From the NCBI GenBank assembly GCA_016874675.1, contig VGTL01000013.1, positions 1-51,479 of the forward strand: a stretch of DNA of 51,479 nt, read 5' to 3'. Numbering within the stretch: position 1 is the stretch's first letter; each line of letters starts with the position of its first letter. The notes under the pieces are model-generated. The model did not search any database. It saw only the letters and a list, made by a program, of their open reading frames with translations, and had not been told where the DNA came from. The DNA is from Methanobacteriota archaeon (GTDB lineage: Archaea > Thermoplasmatota > DTKX01 > VGTL01). The translations under genes were made by a program, and so were the position numbers. Below, piece by piece: positions 23,413 through 32,100 of this stretch.

Positions 23413-23766
23413 TCAGCCGCCCCCGAAGACGAGGAACCGGTCGCAGTCCTGGAGCATCTTGACGAGCGCCCCCATGCCGCCCATCGCGGTTTTGGGGGCG
23501 AGGAGGTCCTTGCCAAGGCCGCGGAAGCGCGCGCAGGTCCCGCAGGCCACCACGCGGGTTTTGGCCCCCAGCTCGGAGAACATCTGTCCGATGTTGCGGA
23601 AGCCGGGCGCGGCGATGGCGCGGTTGGCGTTGTTCACGCCGTCGGTGTAGAGGAAGATGCCCAGCACCTCGTGGCCCCGGGCGAGCGCCGCCTTCGCGAA
23701 ATGGTAGGCGGTGTCGGAGGCCTCGTGCTGGTAGGGCCCGGTCAGGAGAAGGATGCCTATCTTCAT
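23413..23766 (-). CDS. TusD/DsrE-like sulfurtransferase subunit
   Basis: A 117-residue protein starting MKIGILLLTGPYQHEASDTA, with ARGHEVLGIFLYTDGVNNAN, the DsrE signature. The strand VVACGTCARFRGL holds Cys75 and Cys78; the latter position corresponds to the active persulfide cysteine of TusD/DsrE. Its ATG overlaps the TusA-like stop (ATGA). It should receive sulfur from the TusA-like protein directly upstream. The final partner may be tRNA modification, or sulfur delivery to cofactors; the window does not decide. Confidence 0.82.
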   Translation of the reverse strand: MKIGILLLTGPYQHEASDTAYHFAKAALARGHEVLGIFLYTDGVNNANRAIAAPGFRNIGQMFSELGAKTRVVACGTCARFRGLGKDLLAPKTAMGGMGALVKMLQDCDRFLVFGGG

Positions 23767-23969
23767 TTCGAGGTCTTCCTGATGATGGCGCAGATGATGC
23801 TGTCCTTCTCTTCGATGGACACGAGCTCGTTCCCGGTGCGCCGGCACCAGGCAGGTATGTCCTCGAGCGAGCCCGGGTCGTCCGCGGTGATCATGAGCGT
23901 CCGGCCGCTCTCCATGGTCTTGAACGCCTCGGCCAGCTTGAGGACGGGCTCCGGGCAGTAGAGACCCAC
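23763..23969 (-). CDS. TusA/SirA-like sulfur carrier
   Basis: A 68-residue protein from GTG 23969 with the TusA motif CPEP at residues 5-8 (LYCPEPVLKLAEAF) and the expected strand order to the C-terminus (SIICAIIRK). The cysteine is the persulfide carrier. The GTG start leaves out the first beta strand; in-frame DNA upstream encodes ADRIIDAV, which fits it. With a TATA box at 24038-24049 the message should begin near 24017-24020, and CTG 24023, ATC 24008 or ATA 24002 could be the true start. The gene heads the TusA-D-C-B-like operon. Confidence 0.8.
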   Translation of the reverse strand: MGLYCPEPVLKLAEAFKTMESGRTLMITADDPGSLEDIPAWCRRTGNELVSIEEKDSIICAIIRKTSK

Positions 23970-24037
23970 GGCGTCTATTATCCGGTCGGCTTCGGGATGT
24001 ATTCCGATTCCCCCAACGGGCAGTTGAACCTTTTTGC

Positions 24038-24049
24038 AATATATATAGG
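24038..24049 (-). promoter_or_regulatory. TATA box of the Tus-like operon
   Basis: The minus strand reads CCTATATATATT. Its centre is about 75 bases upstream of GTG 23969 but only about 21 from CTG 24023 and 36 from ATC 24008, which argues that the operon's first gene starts earlier than GTG 23969. Confidence 0.55.
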
Positions 24050-24055
24050 TTATTC

Positions 24056-24235
24056 ACGGGGCAGCGAGGAGCGGTGGGGCAGCAGGCAGCGGGCCCGCAG
24101 GCGAGCGAAGCTCGCCCAGGCAAGGACGACCGGAGGCCGTCCGGGAGCGGGGAGCGGTGACGAGACGGAGCCCGTCGTCCACCGCTCCCCGCTGCCCGCT
24201 CCCCGCTGCCCAGTCTTCCCGATGCCCGTTGCCCG
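24056..24235. repeat. hairpin repeat: GGGAGCGGGGAGCGG arms and nested small hairpins
   Basis: This member is composite. GGCGAGCGAAGCTCGCC (24101-24117) and GGACGACCGGAGGCCGTCC (24124-24142) are nested hairpins; the main core GGTGACGAGACGGAGCCCGT then CGTCCACC (24156-24183) is flanked by GGAGCGG and CCGCTCC units out to about 24235. It lies between divergent genes, so it cannot be a simple terminator there. Confidence 0.8.
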
Positions 24236-24287
24236 TTGCGCCAATTTATCACAATTCTTATCTAGTAATTGAGCACATCCCCTGCCG

Positions 24288-26429
24288 ATGATGGGAGAGA
24301 CGAGGCCCGAGGAGCTGCGCGCCCTGGTGTCGCGCTACTTCACGGTGGTCGGGCTCCACTACGACGAGCAGTCCGTGTTCCTGCCCATCGCGATGCGGGA
24401 GGTGGACGGGGACTTCGAGAGGTCGTTCGACCTTCTGCGCCGGGAGCTGGTCCCCCGGGGCTTCATACCCATGCTCATCAAGGACCAGGGCGAGCTGGGC
24501 GTCTACATCGCCCGCAAGCCGCCGACGAGGTACCGCAGCACCAGGGTCAACCTCGTGATGCTCGTCGTCACCATCTGCACGACCGTCTTCGCCGGGACGG
24601 TCGCCTGGGCCCCCTACGAGGACCTGGGGGTGTTCTCGGCGCGCTCGCTTGTCCTCGGCTCGGTCTTCTTCGCCCTCCCGCTGATGCTCATACTCGGCGT
24701 GCACGAGCTTTCCCACTTCATGGCCGCCCGGCGCCACGGCGTGGCGGCGTCGCTCCCCTTCTTCCTCCCGGCCTTCCCGCCCCTGGGCACCTTCGGCGCC
24801 TTCATCTCGATGCGCGACCCGATACCCGACCGAAAGGCGCTGCTCGACATCGGCGTGTCGGGCCCCATCGCCGGGTTCGTGATGGCCATCATCGTGACGT
24901 TCCTGGGGGTCTGGCTCACGGGCCTTTTCGCCATCCCGGTGCCCAAGGACACCGGCGGGCTGCTCTACCTGGGCTCCCCGCTGCTCTTCGACTGGATCTG
25001 GCGGGCGGTCGGCGCCGGTGGAAACTACCTCATGCACCCCACGGCGTTCGCCGGCTGGGTGGGCTTCCTCGTGACCGCGCTCAACCTGCTCCCCGCCGGG
25101 CAGCTCGACGGCGGCCACGTCGCCCGGGCCGTGCTGGGCGAGAGGTCCCGGTTCGCCGGCTACGCCGCGGTGGTGGCCCTGGGCATACTGTCGATGGTGT
25201 CCTTCGACATCGACTGGGCGACCGGGCAGGTCATCATAGGGCCGGGCTACATCGGCTGGTTCGTGTTCATCTTCCTCATACTCTTCCTGGGCCTCTACCA
25301 CCCGCCGCCCCTGAACGACCTCACGCGCCTGGACCGGCGCCGCAAGGGGCTGGGGCTGCTCGCCGCCGTCATCCTCGTCATAGCGTTCGTGCCGGTGCCG
25401 ATGGTGCAGGGGACCCCCGAGTACGATCTGCGGCTGGTGGCCGAGGAGACCTCCGGCAACGTCGGGGCGAACGGGTCGATGAATTACACCCTGTACATCG
25501 AGAACACCGGGAACGTGGGCACGGACATGAAGCTGAACGCCTCTTTCGCGGACCGCTCCTCCGAGGGCGCCGGCTGGAGGCTCCACGTTTCCAACTCGAA
25601 GCTCTTCGTGCCGGCCGCCGGCTTCCGGGCCGCAAACATCACCGTCCAGGCGCCCGAGACCGCCCAGCCGGGCGCGAGGTCCTCGGTGGTCGTCAAGGCC
25701 TGGCCGGCCCAGAGCGCCCAGAAGCAGCGCACGATGGAGTTCAACACCACGGTCGGGCACCTCCGGCTGATGGCAGACCCCCGCTCGATGCCGGCTGTCC
25801 CGTCGGGGCCGGACCACCTCCCCCGGGCCTCGTTCAACCTGACATTGCAAAACCTCCAGGACGCGAACCGCAGCGTCCGCTTCAACCTGAGCATATCCGG
25901 GAACTCCTCCTGGTTCGACTGGCCCTCGGGCAACCTCTCCGTGGCCCTGTCGAGCCTGCAGAACTTCACCTTCTGGTTCAACGTGACCCCCCCGCTGTCC
26001 GTCCCGCCCGGCGTGCGCGCGACCTTCACGGTCGCCGCGGAGGAGGCCGGGAACTCCAGCCGCAACGCCTCCGTCCCGCTCGAGGTCGAGATGCCGGCGG
26101 TGCACGTGCTTCGGATAAGGCCTCTGGGGGAGAACGCCACCAGCCCCTCCATCGCGCGGGGCGACACCGCGGTGGTGCAGTTCATCGCCGACTACAACGG
26201 GAACTTCGGCGACAGCTACGCGATCGAGGTCCGGAGCTCCGCGGGGCTCGACGTGACTTTCGAGCCCGGGCCGCTCCGGTTCCCGGGTCCGGGTAGTGCC
26301 ACGCGCCATCTCTCGCTCGCCGTGGCGCCGGACGCCCCGGCGGGAATCCTCACCGCGACCGTCTCGTTCCGCTCGGCCTACGACCAGGAGGTCCAGTCCA
26401 AGCTCCTGTTCTCGGTGACCGTGGGATGA
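24288..26429 (+). CDS. site-2-type (M50) membrane metalloprotease with exported repeat domain
   Basis: A 713-residue membrane protein. The N-terminal 75 residues form a soluble domain, followed by helices of an M50 protease: HELSH at about 139-143 supplies the zinc histidines and Glu, GTFGAFI follows, and NLLPAGQLDGGH (about 266-277) supplies the third ligand Asp. About seven transmembrane segments end near residue 375 (LLAAVILVIAFVPV). The remaining 340 residues lie outside and carry two to three beta-sandwich domains of CARDB/NEW3 type rich in NxS/T sites (YTLYIENTGNVGTDMKLNAS). Such proteases cut membrane-spanning regulators. A TATA-like TTCTTATCT about 28 bases before ATG 24288 supports the start. 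The extracellular fusion is unusual. Confidence 0.85.
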   Translation: MMGETRPEELRALVSRYFTVVGLHYDEQSVFLPIAMREVDGDFERSFDLLRRELVPRGFIPMLIKDQGELGVYIARKPPTRYRSTRVNLVMLVVTICTTVFAGTVAWAPYEDLGVFSARSLVLGSVFFALPLMLILGVHELSHFMAARRHGVAASLPFFLPAFPPLGTFGAFISMRDPIPDRKALLDIGVSGPIAGFVMAIIVTFLGVWLTGLFAIPVPKDTGGLLYLGSPLLFDWIWRAVGAGGNYLMHPTAFAGWVGFLVTALNLLPAGQLDGGHVARAVLGERSRFAGYAAVVALGILSMVSFDIDWATGQVIIGPGYIGWFVFIFLILFLGLYHPPPLNDLTRLDRRRKGLGLLAAVILVIAFVPVPMVQGTPEYDLRLVAEETSGNVGANGSMNYTLYIENTGNVGTDMKLNASFADRSSEGAGWRLHVSNSKLFVPAAGFRAANITVQAPETAQPGARSSVVVKAWPAQSAQKQRTMEFNTTVGHLRLMADPRSMPAVPSGPDHLPRASFNLTLQNLQDANRSVRFNLSISGNSSWFDWPSGNLSVALSSLQNFTFWFNVTPPLSVPPGVRATFTVAAEEAGNSSRNASVPLEVEMPAVHVLRIRPLGENATSPSIARGDTAVVQFIADYNGNFGDSYAIEVRSSAGLDVTFEPGPLRFPGPGSATRHLSLAVAPDAPAGILTATVSFRSAYDQEVQSKLLFSVTVG

Positions 26430-26453
26430 CGCTCGCGGCGCGGCCGGGCGCGC

Positions 26454-28064
26454 TCAGCGCCGGGGCGACGACATCGCCACGAGCGCCAGCGCGGCTCCTG
26501 TGAGTATGACCATCCCGATGGCCATCGCCCTGGGCGGCGGCGGCGCCGAGCGGACGACGGCGGGGAGCGAGCGCTGGTTGTTTCCCTCCGAGAGCTCGGC
26601 AAGGTCCATCCCGCTGTCGGCCACCGCCCTGACGGTGTGCTTCCCGGGAGTGGCGGTCCAGTCGAACGTGAGGTTGCGCCAGCCGCCGGGCGACAGGGAG
26701 TCGACGGGCTGCCGGTACGCCACCTCCCCGTCGATGTAGACCGCTATCCGGAAGTTGCGCGCCGGCACCTGGCCCAGGTTCTGCACCCTGACGGTCAGGG
26801 GGACCCGGTCGCCCGGGGAGGCCCCGTCTATCGGGCCGCCGAGGGAGCGGACCGAGAGGTCTGGGTAGAGGTCCAGCCTGAGGGTGAAGCTGATGCTGTA
26901 GGTCCCGTCGAGCGTGGTGGAGTTCCTGGCCCCCGCTTTCGAGGCCGTCGCGGTGAACGGCAGGTGCCGCCTCTCGGAGCCGTCGGGGAGCCTCTCGTAG
27001 GCGGTGAGCACGACGAACTCAGGGTCGCCCGAAAAGACCGTCCTGCCGCCCGAGTCCGTTATGGTGACGGGCGTCCGGAGGGGCTGGCCGTTGGCGTCGA
27101 CGCAGGAGCCCGCGGCGAGCACCATCTCGTTGACGTCCGCCAGCCGGTTCCTCTCCCCTCCCGGCCCGATGAAGAGGTTGTCCCGGGTGCCCTCGAGCGG
27201 CCCCAGGGAGGCCACGCCGATGTCGTTACCGGCGATCAGGTTCCCCGACAGCCTGTCGAGGCCGGCCCAGGAGCGGACGCCTATCCCGTTCCCGGTGAGC
27301 CGGTTTTCGGCTATCCGCAGCGTGCCGGTGGAGTTTATCGCCTCCAGGCATCCGGAGATGTCGTTGCCCGAGACGGTGCCGCCGACCCAGATGGACGCCT
27401 CGATGCCGCTCACGCACCCGGAGATGGTGTTGTTCGTGACGGTGGCGCAGTCGTAGAGGTAGATGCCGGACTCGTCGGGGAGACCGCGGCCGAAGACGTT
27501 CGAGGCGATGACCGTGCGCGAGGGCGGGAACACTGAGAGCGGCGAATCCCGGAAGGTGCAGTTGCGCACGGTGGAGGCGTCGCCGCTGAACCTGACCTGG
27601 GTGAGGTTGAACGTGCAGTCGTGGAGGTCGAGCGCGGTGCGGTACCCGAAGAACGAGCCCCCGGTGAAGTCGGCAAACGAGAGCGACTGGGGCCCCGCTC
27701 CCGGGCCGGCGTAGACCAGAAGGGCCTCCCGGCCGGCGGCGCACACCTCGCCGTCCTCCGTGACGTAAATGAACCTTATGCGGGCGCTCCCGTTGCCGTC
27801 GGCCACCAGGCCCCCGGCGACCGTTACCAGGGGCGCGCTGCCCTCGGTGCAGCTGGGCGCGAGCGCCCGGATGCGCACCTCCGTCCCGGGCCTGATGACC
27901 AGCGTCCGGTCGGCGCCGAACGTCACGCTCTCGTTGACGAGGACCCGTCCCTCCCAGATTACCACGGCGGGCGCGGGCTCCTGCGCGGCGGCGGGCGGCG
28001 GGGCGAGGGCGAGCACCGTCGAAAGCAGGGCCACGAGCAGGAGACCGCGGGCCGGATTGCGCAT
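26454..28064 (-). CDS. beta-helix surface protein with CARDB domain and membrane anchor
   Basis: A 536-residue secreted protein: signal peptide (GLLLVALLSTVLALAPPPAAA), then a right-handed parallel beta-helix of NosD/PbH1 type (about 95-320) with short repeats such as VRNCTFRDSPL, VTNNTISGCVSGI and ISGNDISGCLEAI-like turns, an intermediate beta domain (about 325-410), a CARDB domain (about 415-505, LTVRVQNLGQVPARNFRIAV), and one C-terminal helix (AMAIGMVILTGAALALVAM) followed by basic residues. Beta-helix proteins of this kind often bind or cut polysaccharides; no catalytic residues can be named. It lies downstream of two membrane-protein genes on the same strand, 50 bases after the second. 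Confidence 0.82.
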   Translation of the reverse strand: MRNPARGLLLVALLSTVLALAPPPAAAQEPAPAVVIWEGRVLVNESVTFGADRTLVIRPGTEVRIRALAPSCTEGSAPLVTVAGGLVADGNGSARIRFIYVTEDGEVCAAGREALLVYAGPGAGPQSLSFADFTGGSFFGYRTALDLHDCTFNLTQVRFSGDASTVRNCTFRDSPLSVFPPSRTVIASNVFGRGLPDESGIYLYDCATVTNNTISGCVSGIEASIWVGGTVSGNDISGCLEAINSTGTLRIAENRLTGNGIGVRSWAGLDRLSGNLIAGNDIGVASLGPLEGTRDNLFIGPGGERNRLADVNEMVLAAGSCVDANGQPLRTPVTITDSGGRTVFSGDPEFVVLTAYERLPDGSERRHLPFTATASKAGARNSTTLDGTYSISFTLRLDLYPDLSVRSLGGPIDGASPGDRVPLTVRVQNLGQVPARNFRIAVYIDGEVAYRQPVDSLSPGGWRNLTFDWTATPGKHTVRAVADSGMDLAELSEGNNQRSLPAVVRSAPPPPRAMAIGMVILTGAALALVAMSSPRR

Positions 28065-28113
28065 GCTTCCGGCGAGCGGGCTCGACGGATATCAGCTTTT
28101 TGGTGGCGGCGGC

Positions 28114-28839
28114 TCAGCGGGCGGCGCGCCGGCGCTCGCGCCGTATCCTGCGCTTGAGCTCCCCGGGAACGAACTCGGGAATGGAGTTTCGCCAGACGAG
28201 GAGCAGCAGCCAGAGGGAGTAGGCCACCAGGAGCACGAGGAAGAGCGCCCAGTAGACCACGCCGGTCGCGACCGATATGTAGATCCCCAGGATGAGCGCG
28301 TTGTACGGGAGCTGGGCGGCCAGGGCGCGCCCGTACCATGGCCAGGGGGTGCCGCGCGCGCTGCCGATGCCCACGAGCGCCCCAGCCGCCGTCCGGAGGA
28401 AGGTCGACGAGAGCGCAAGCCCCACCAGCATGACCACTCCGGGGGGGCTGACCAGGAAATCGGACCGGGCGGCCTGGTTGTAGGCGAGCCCCATGACGCC
28501 CGAGGCCGAGAAGCCGGCCCCGAGCGCCACGCCGACGAACGCGGCCTCGGGCTTGCCCCGGACCCACTTGTGGTTGAGGACCACGAAGAGCACCAGGTTC
28601 TCGAGGGCCGAGAAGGCGACGACGTAGATGACGGCTCCGAGAAGGCCCCCCAGTATCAGCCCGGCGTCGAGGAGGATGTGGAATGTGAAGCCGACCAGCC
28701 CCAGGATCATGCCGAAGCCGAATCCCAAAAAGAGCTTTCGCTCCTCGAGCGCGGGCGCGAAGCCGCGCAGGATGTAGTACATGGCCAGGAGCGCCGGGCC
28801 GGCCCCGAGCGTCATCGCGACCAGAAGGGCGAGCTGCAT
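28114..28839 (-). CDS. polytopic membrane protein, distantly PrsW-like
   Basis: A 241-residue protein with about seven hydrophobic segments and a basic C-terminus (ELKRRIRRERRRAAR). ALENLVLFVVLNHKWVRGKP then VGVALGAGFSASGVMGLAYN resembles the region of PrsW-type membrane proteases that carries Glu...Lys and Gly-rich helix motifs, but the second catalytic Glu motif is not clear. It could be a degenerate or inactive relative, or an unrelated membrane protein. Its ATG follows the upstream gene's TGA directly (TGAATG), so the two are coupled. Confidence 0.6.
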   Translation of the reverse strand: MQLALLVAMTLGAGPALLAMYYILRGFAPALEERKLFLGFGFGMILGLVGFTFHILLDAGLILGGLLGAVIYVVAFSALENLVLFVVLNHKWVRGKPEAAFVGVALGAGFSASGVMGLAYNQAARSDFLVSPPGVVMLVGLALSSTFLRTAAGALVGIGSARGTPWPWYGRALAAQLPYNALILGIYISVATGVVYWALFLVLLVAYSLWLLLLVWRNSIPEFVPGELKRRIRRERRRAAR

Positions 28840-29118
28840 TCAATCGCCTCCCCGGCCCCTGCCGCCCGGGACGCCGGCGCCCGGGGGCCCGGGCCGGGCG
28901 CCTTCGGGCCCGGCCGCCCCCCTGGCGCCAGGGGCCCGCTCCGCCCGATAGCGCGAGCGCACGTGGAGGTTCCCGGCCAGGAGCGCCAGCGCGAACGCGG
29001 CAAGCAGGTTCGCGAGCAGGGCGGTGGTGTCCCCGATGAAGAGAACGAGCGGGGCCGCCACCGCGGCGCAGAACGACGCCATCGCGGCCGTGGTCCTCCA
29101 GTGGAGCGCCCGGGCCAT
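28840..29118 (-). CDS. small two-helix membrane protein
   Basis: A 92-residue protein from ATG 29118 with two hydrophobic helices (TTAAMASFCAAVAAPLVLFI and LLANLLAAFALALLAG) and a Gly/Pro/Arg-rich tail. A TATA box at 29139-29154 is about 29 bases upstream, predicting a leaderless message. It is translationally coupled to the PrsW-like gene. No family recognised; it may assist that membrane protein. Confidence 0.6.
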   Translation of the reverse strand: MARALHWRTTAAMASFCAAVAAPLVLFIGDTTALLANLLAAFALALLAGNLHVRSRYRAERAPGARGAAGPEGARPGPPGAGVPGGRGRGGD

Positions 29119-29138
29119 CGGCGCAGGATAAACGCCAA

Positions 29139-29154
29139 ACGCTAAATATATATC
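29139..29154. promoter_or_regulatory. shared AT-rich promoter between divergent genes
   Basis: CTAAATATATATCC reads as a TATA box on both strands. On the minus strand it fits the start at 29118. On the plus strand it is about 20 bases from ATG 29166. Confidence 0.5.
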
Positions 29155-29165
29155 CATTGGGAGTT

Positions 29166-32100
29166 ATGAAGAGCCGACGGTGCGGAGGGCGGCGCGTGCC
29201 GCGCACTGGCAGGGAGAAAGGGTTCGGATGGGGGTTGGGCTTGGAAGGTAACGGTGGCGCCGGCGAGGATCCGCCCGGGACCGGGCTCGAACTGGCCCAG
29301 AGGATGAGGCAGCTCAAGGCCGCCGAGGATGAGGTCGAGAGGGGGCGCGCCGATCTCGAGAGGCGCAAGCAGGACTTCACCGGCAGGGCGGAGGAGCTCA
29401 GGAAGATAGCCGAGGAGCTCGCGCGCAGGGAGGCGCAGCTCCGGGAGCGGGAGGGGGCGACCGCCGCGGCCGAGGAGAGGACGAGGGCGCTCGAGGCCAA
29501 CGCCAGGGCCGTCGAGGACGAGGGCAGGAGGAACGCCGTCGACGCCCGCAACCTCAAGAACTTCGCCATGCAGCTGCAGAAGAAGGAACAGGAGATGAAC
29601 ATCCGGATCAAGAACTTCAACGACGAGGCCGAGACTGAGCTTCGCGGCCGCGTGGAGGCGCTGGCGCGGCGGGAGCAGGAGGCCCAGCGCAGGGACCAAG
29701 ACAGCGTCGCCCGGACCCACGAGGCCTCGCGGCGGGAGCAGGAGCTCGAAAAGCGCGAGAAGGCGGCCTCCGAGAAGCTCCAGGAGGTGGCCCGCCGGGA
29801 GGACCAGCTCCGGTTCCGGGAGGAAGGGCTCGAGCGGCGCGAGAAGTCGCTCCAGCGAGGCGAGCAGAGGGCGGCCCTGGGCGACGGTCAACCGCAGGGG
29901 GACGCCGCCGCCGATGCGGCCGGCGCGCCCGGTGAGGGGACCGGAACGATCGGCGAGGGGGCCGGCGCGACTCCGCAGGCCCGGGAGCAGGAGCTGGGCC
30001 TCTGGGAGGAGCGGCTCAACCAGCAGACCGGCGAGCTCACGCTCAGGCAGGAGGAGCTGCGCGCCCGAGAGGACTCCCTTCGGGCCGTGTCGGAGGATGT
30101 TGGCCGCCGGGAGGAGGAGCTCCTGAAGAGGGAGGAGGCGCTCGCCGCCCGGGGACAGGCGCTCGCCTCCCGCGAGGCGGCCCCGGCGCCCGTGCCGGGC
30201 GCGACCTCGGCCCAGGAGGAGCTCGCCACCGAGCTCGAGGCAAAGCGCGAGGAGCTGCGATTGCGGGACAAGGAGCTCAAGCTCAGGCAGGAGGAGCTCG
30301 AGCGGCGCGAGGTCGCCCTGAGGGAGGGCTCGGCGAAGCTCTCAGTGGGGCAGGAGCACCTCGAGCGCGCCGGGGGGCGGCTGAGGGAGTCCGTCGCCTC
30401 CCCACGGGAACTCTCGGACGAGGACAAGGTGCGCCTGGACGCCGACCTCATGCGCCGGTCGGAGGAGCTCCGGCTCCGGGACGAGGAGCTGCAGGCCGCC
30501 GCCCGGCGCGCCATGGAGCAGCTCGACGAGCGCGAGCGCGACCTCACCGCCCGGGAGGAGGAGCTGTCAGCCTCCTCGGGGCGGCTCGCCGAGGGCGAGA
30601 CGGGGCTCGCCGGCCGCGAGCGGGAGCTCGACGCCCGCGAGCTGAACCTCCAAAAGCTCCTGGCGGGCCTCGACGACAGGGCGCAGGTGGCCAAGGAGCT
30701 CGACGAGCGCACGAGGCTCCTCGAGGAGCGGGAGCGGGTGGCCGAGCAGTTCAACCAGGAGCTCCGGGCCCTGGACGCCGTCATCCAGAAGAGGGCCGCC
30801 GAGCAGGAGGAGGCCGACCGCAACCTGCGAGAGCGGGAGGAGGCATTGGACCACGACGAGGACGCGCTGGACGCCGAGCGCGACGAGCTGCTCCGGATGA
30901 AGCGGGACATCGAGACCGGCTCCGAGAAACTGCGGGTGCGGGGCCTGGAGCTAGAGAACGGCGCCAAAAGCCTCGCCGAGCGCGAGGGCGTCCTCAAGGC
31001 CGAGGAGCAGCGCATGGACCAGCAGCTCGAGCAGATAGCAAAACGCGGCGGCGAGGTCGAGGACCTCCAGAGGGACCTGCGCGCCAAGGAGGTCCACCTC
31101 GCCGCCCTCGAGGAGGAGACCAAGGACTGCCCCTACTGCTCCGCCAAGGACGGCTTCGTGAGCACCATGCGCGCCATCGCCGAGGCCAAGGCGCTGGGGG
31201 CCGACACCTCGGACGCCGAGCGGCTCTTCAAGCAGGCGCGCGCCGCCCTGGACGGCTCCAGCTACGAGGGCGCCGTGCAGTACGCGCGCAAGGCGATGAT
31301 ACTGGCCCGGGAGGCCAAGCAGAAGTACCTCGTGTACGGCGTCTCCTACATCCTCTCGAGCGCCGAGCGGGCCGTGCGGAGCGCCGCCCAGCTCGGGGTG
31401 GACAACGTCGAGGCGGAGGGCCTGCTCGCCTCGGCCCGGGAGGCGCTCGGGAAGAAGGACTACGAGAGGGCCGAGACACTCGCCAAGCGGGCCGAGCGCG
31501 CCGCCATATTGGCAGAGGACAAGGTGCGGGAGCTGGGCGACCGGCTGGAGCGCACCGCCCGGCGGCTGGAGGAGGCCCGCTCCTACGGCATCGACATGTC
31601 CGAGGCCGAGTCGGCGGTGCAGTCCGCGAGCGCGCTCATGAAGGACCGGAAGCAGCCCGACGCGCGCGCCCGGCTGGAGGGCGTGGAGGAGATGATATTC
31701 CTGGCCTTCCGCAGGGAGGCCACCCGGGTCCTGGACGAGGCCCGCGACAGCCTCATGGCCCACCGCATCGAGGGGCTGGACCTCTCCGACGCCGAGCTGT
31801 TCTTCGCCAAGGCGGAGGAGAGGCTGGCCGAGGGCGACTATGGCAAGTGCATCCAGTGCTCCCGCGAGGCGGTGCGGCTGGCCGGCGAGGCCAAGACGGC
31901 CGCGGCCGCCGAGAGCACCTCTCAGGAGGGCGCGCCCCGCCGCCATCGCGCCCGCCCCAGGATCCTCGCGGCGACCATGAGGCTCCCCCAGCCGGGCGGC
32001 TCCCAGATCCCGCCGGTCATTGTGGCCCCTCCACAGGACAACGGCGAGCCGCAGGGCGGCGGGCGGGTCCCGCCCGGGGCCGCCGCACCCGCCGGTCCCC

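Noticed and set aside
23413-24252. 279-residue version of the TusD-like gene
   Set aside because: The first 160 residues cover the TusA-like gene in another frame and a hairpin repeat; the DsrE fold starts at ATG 23766.
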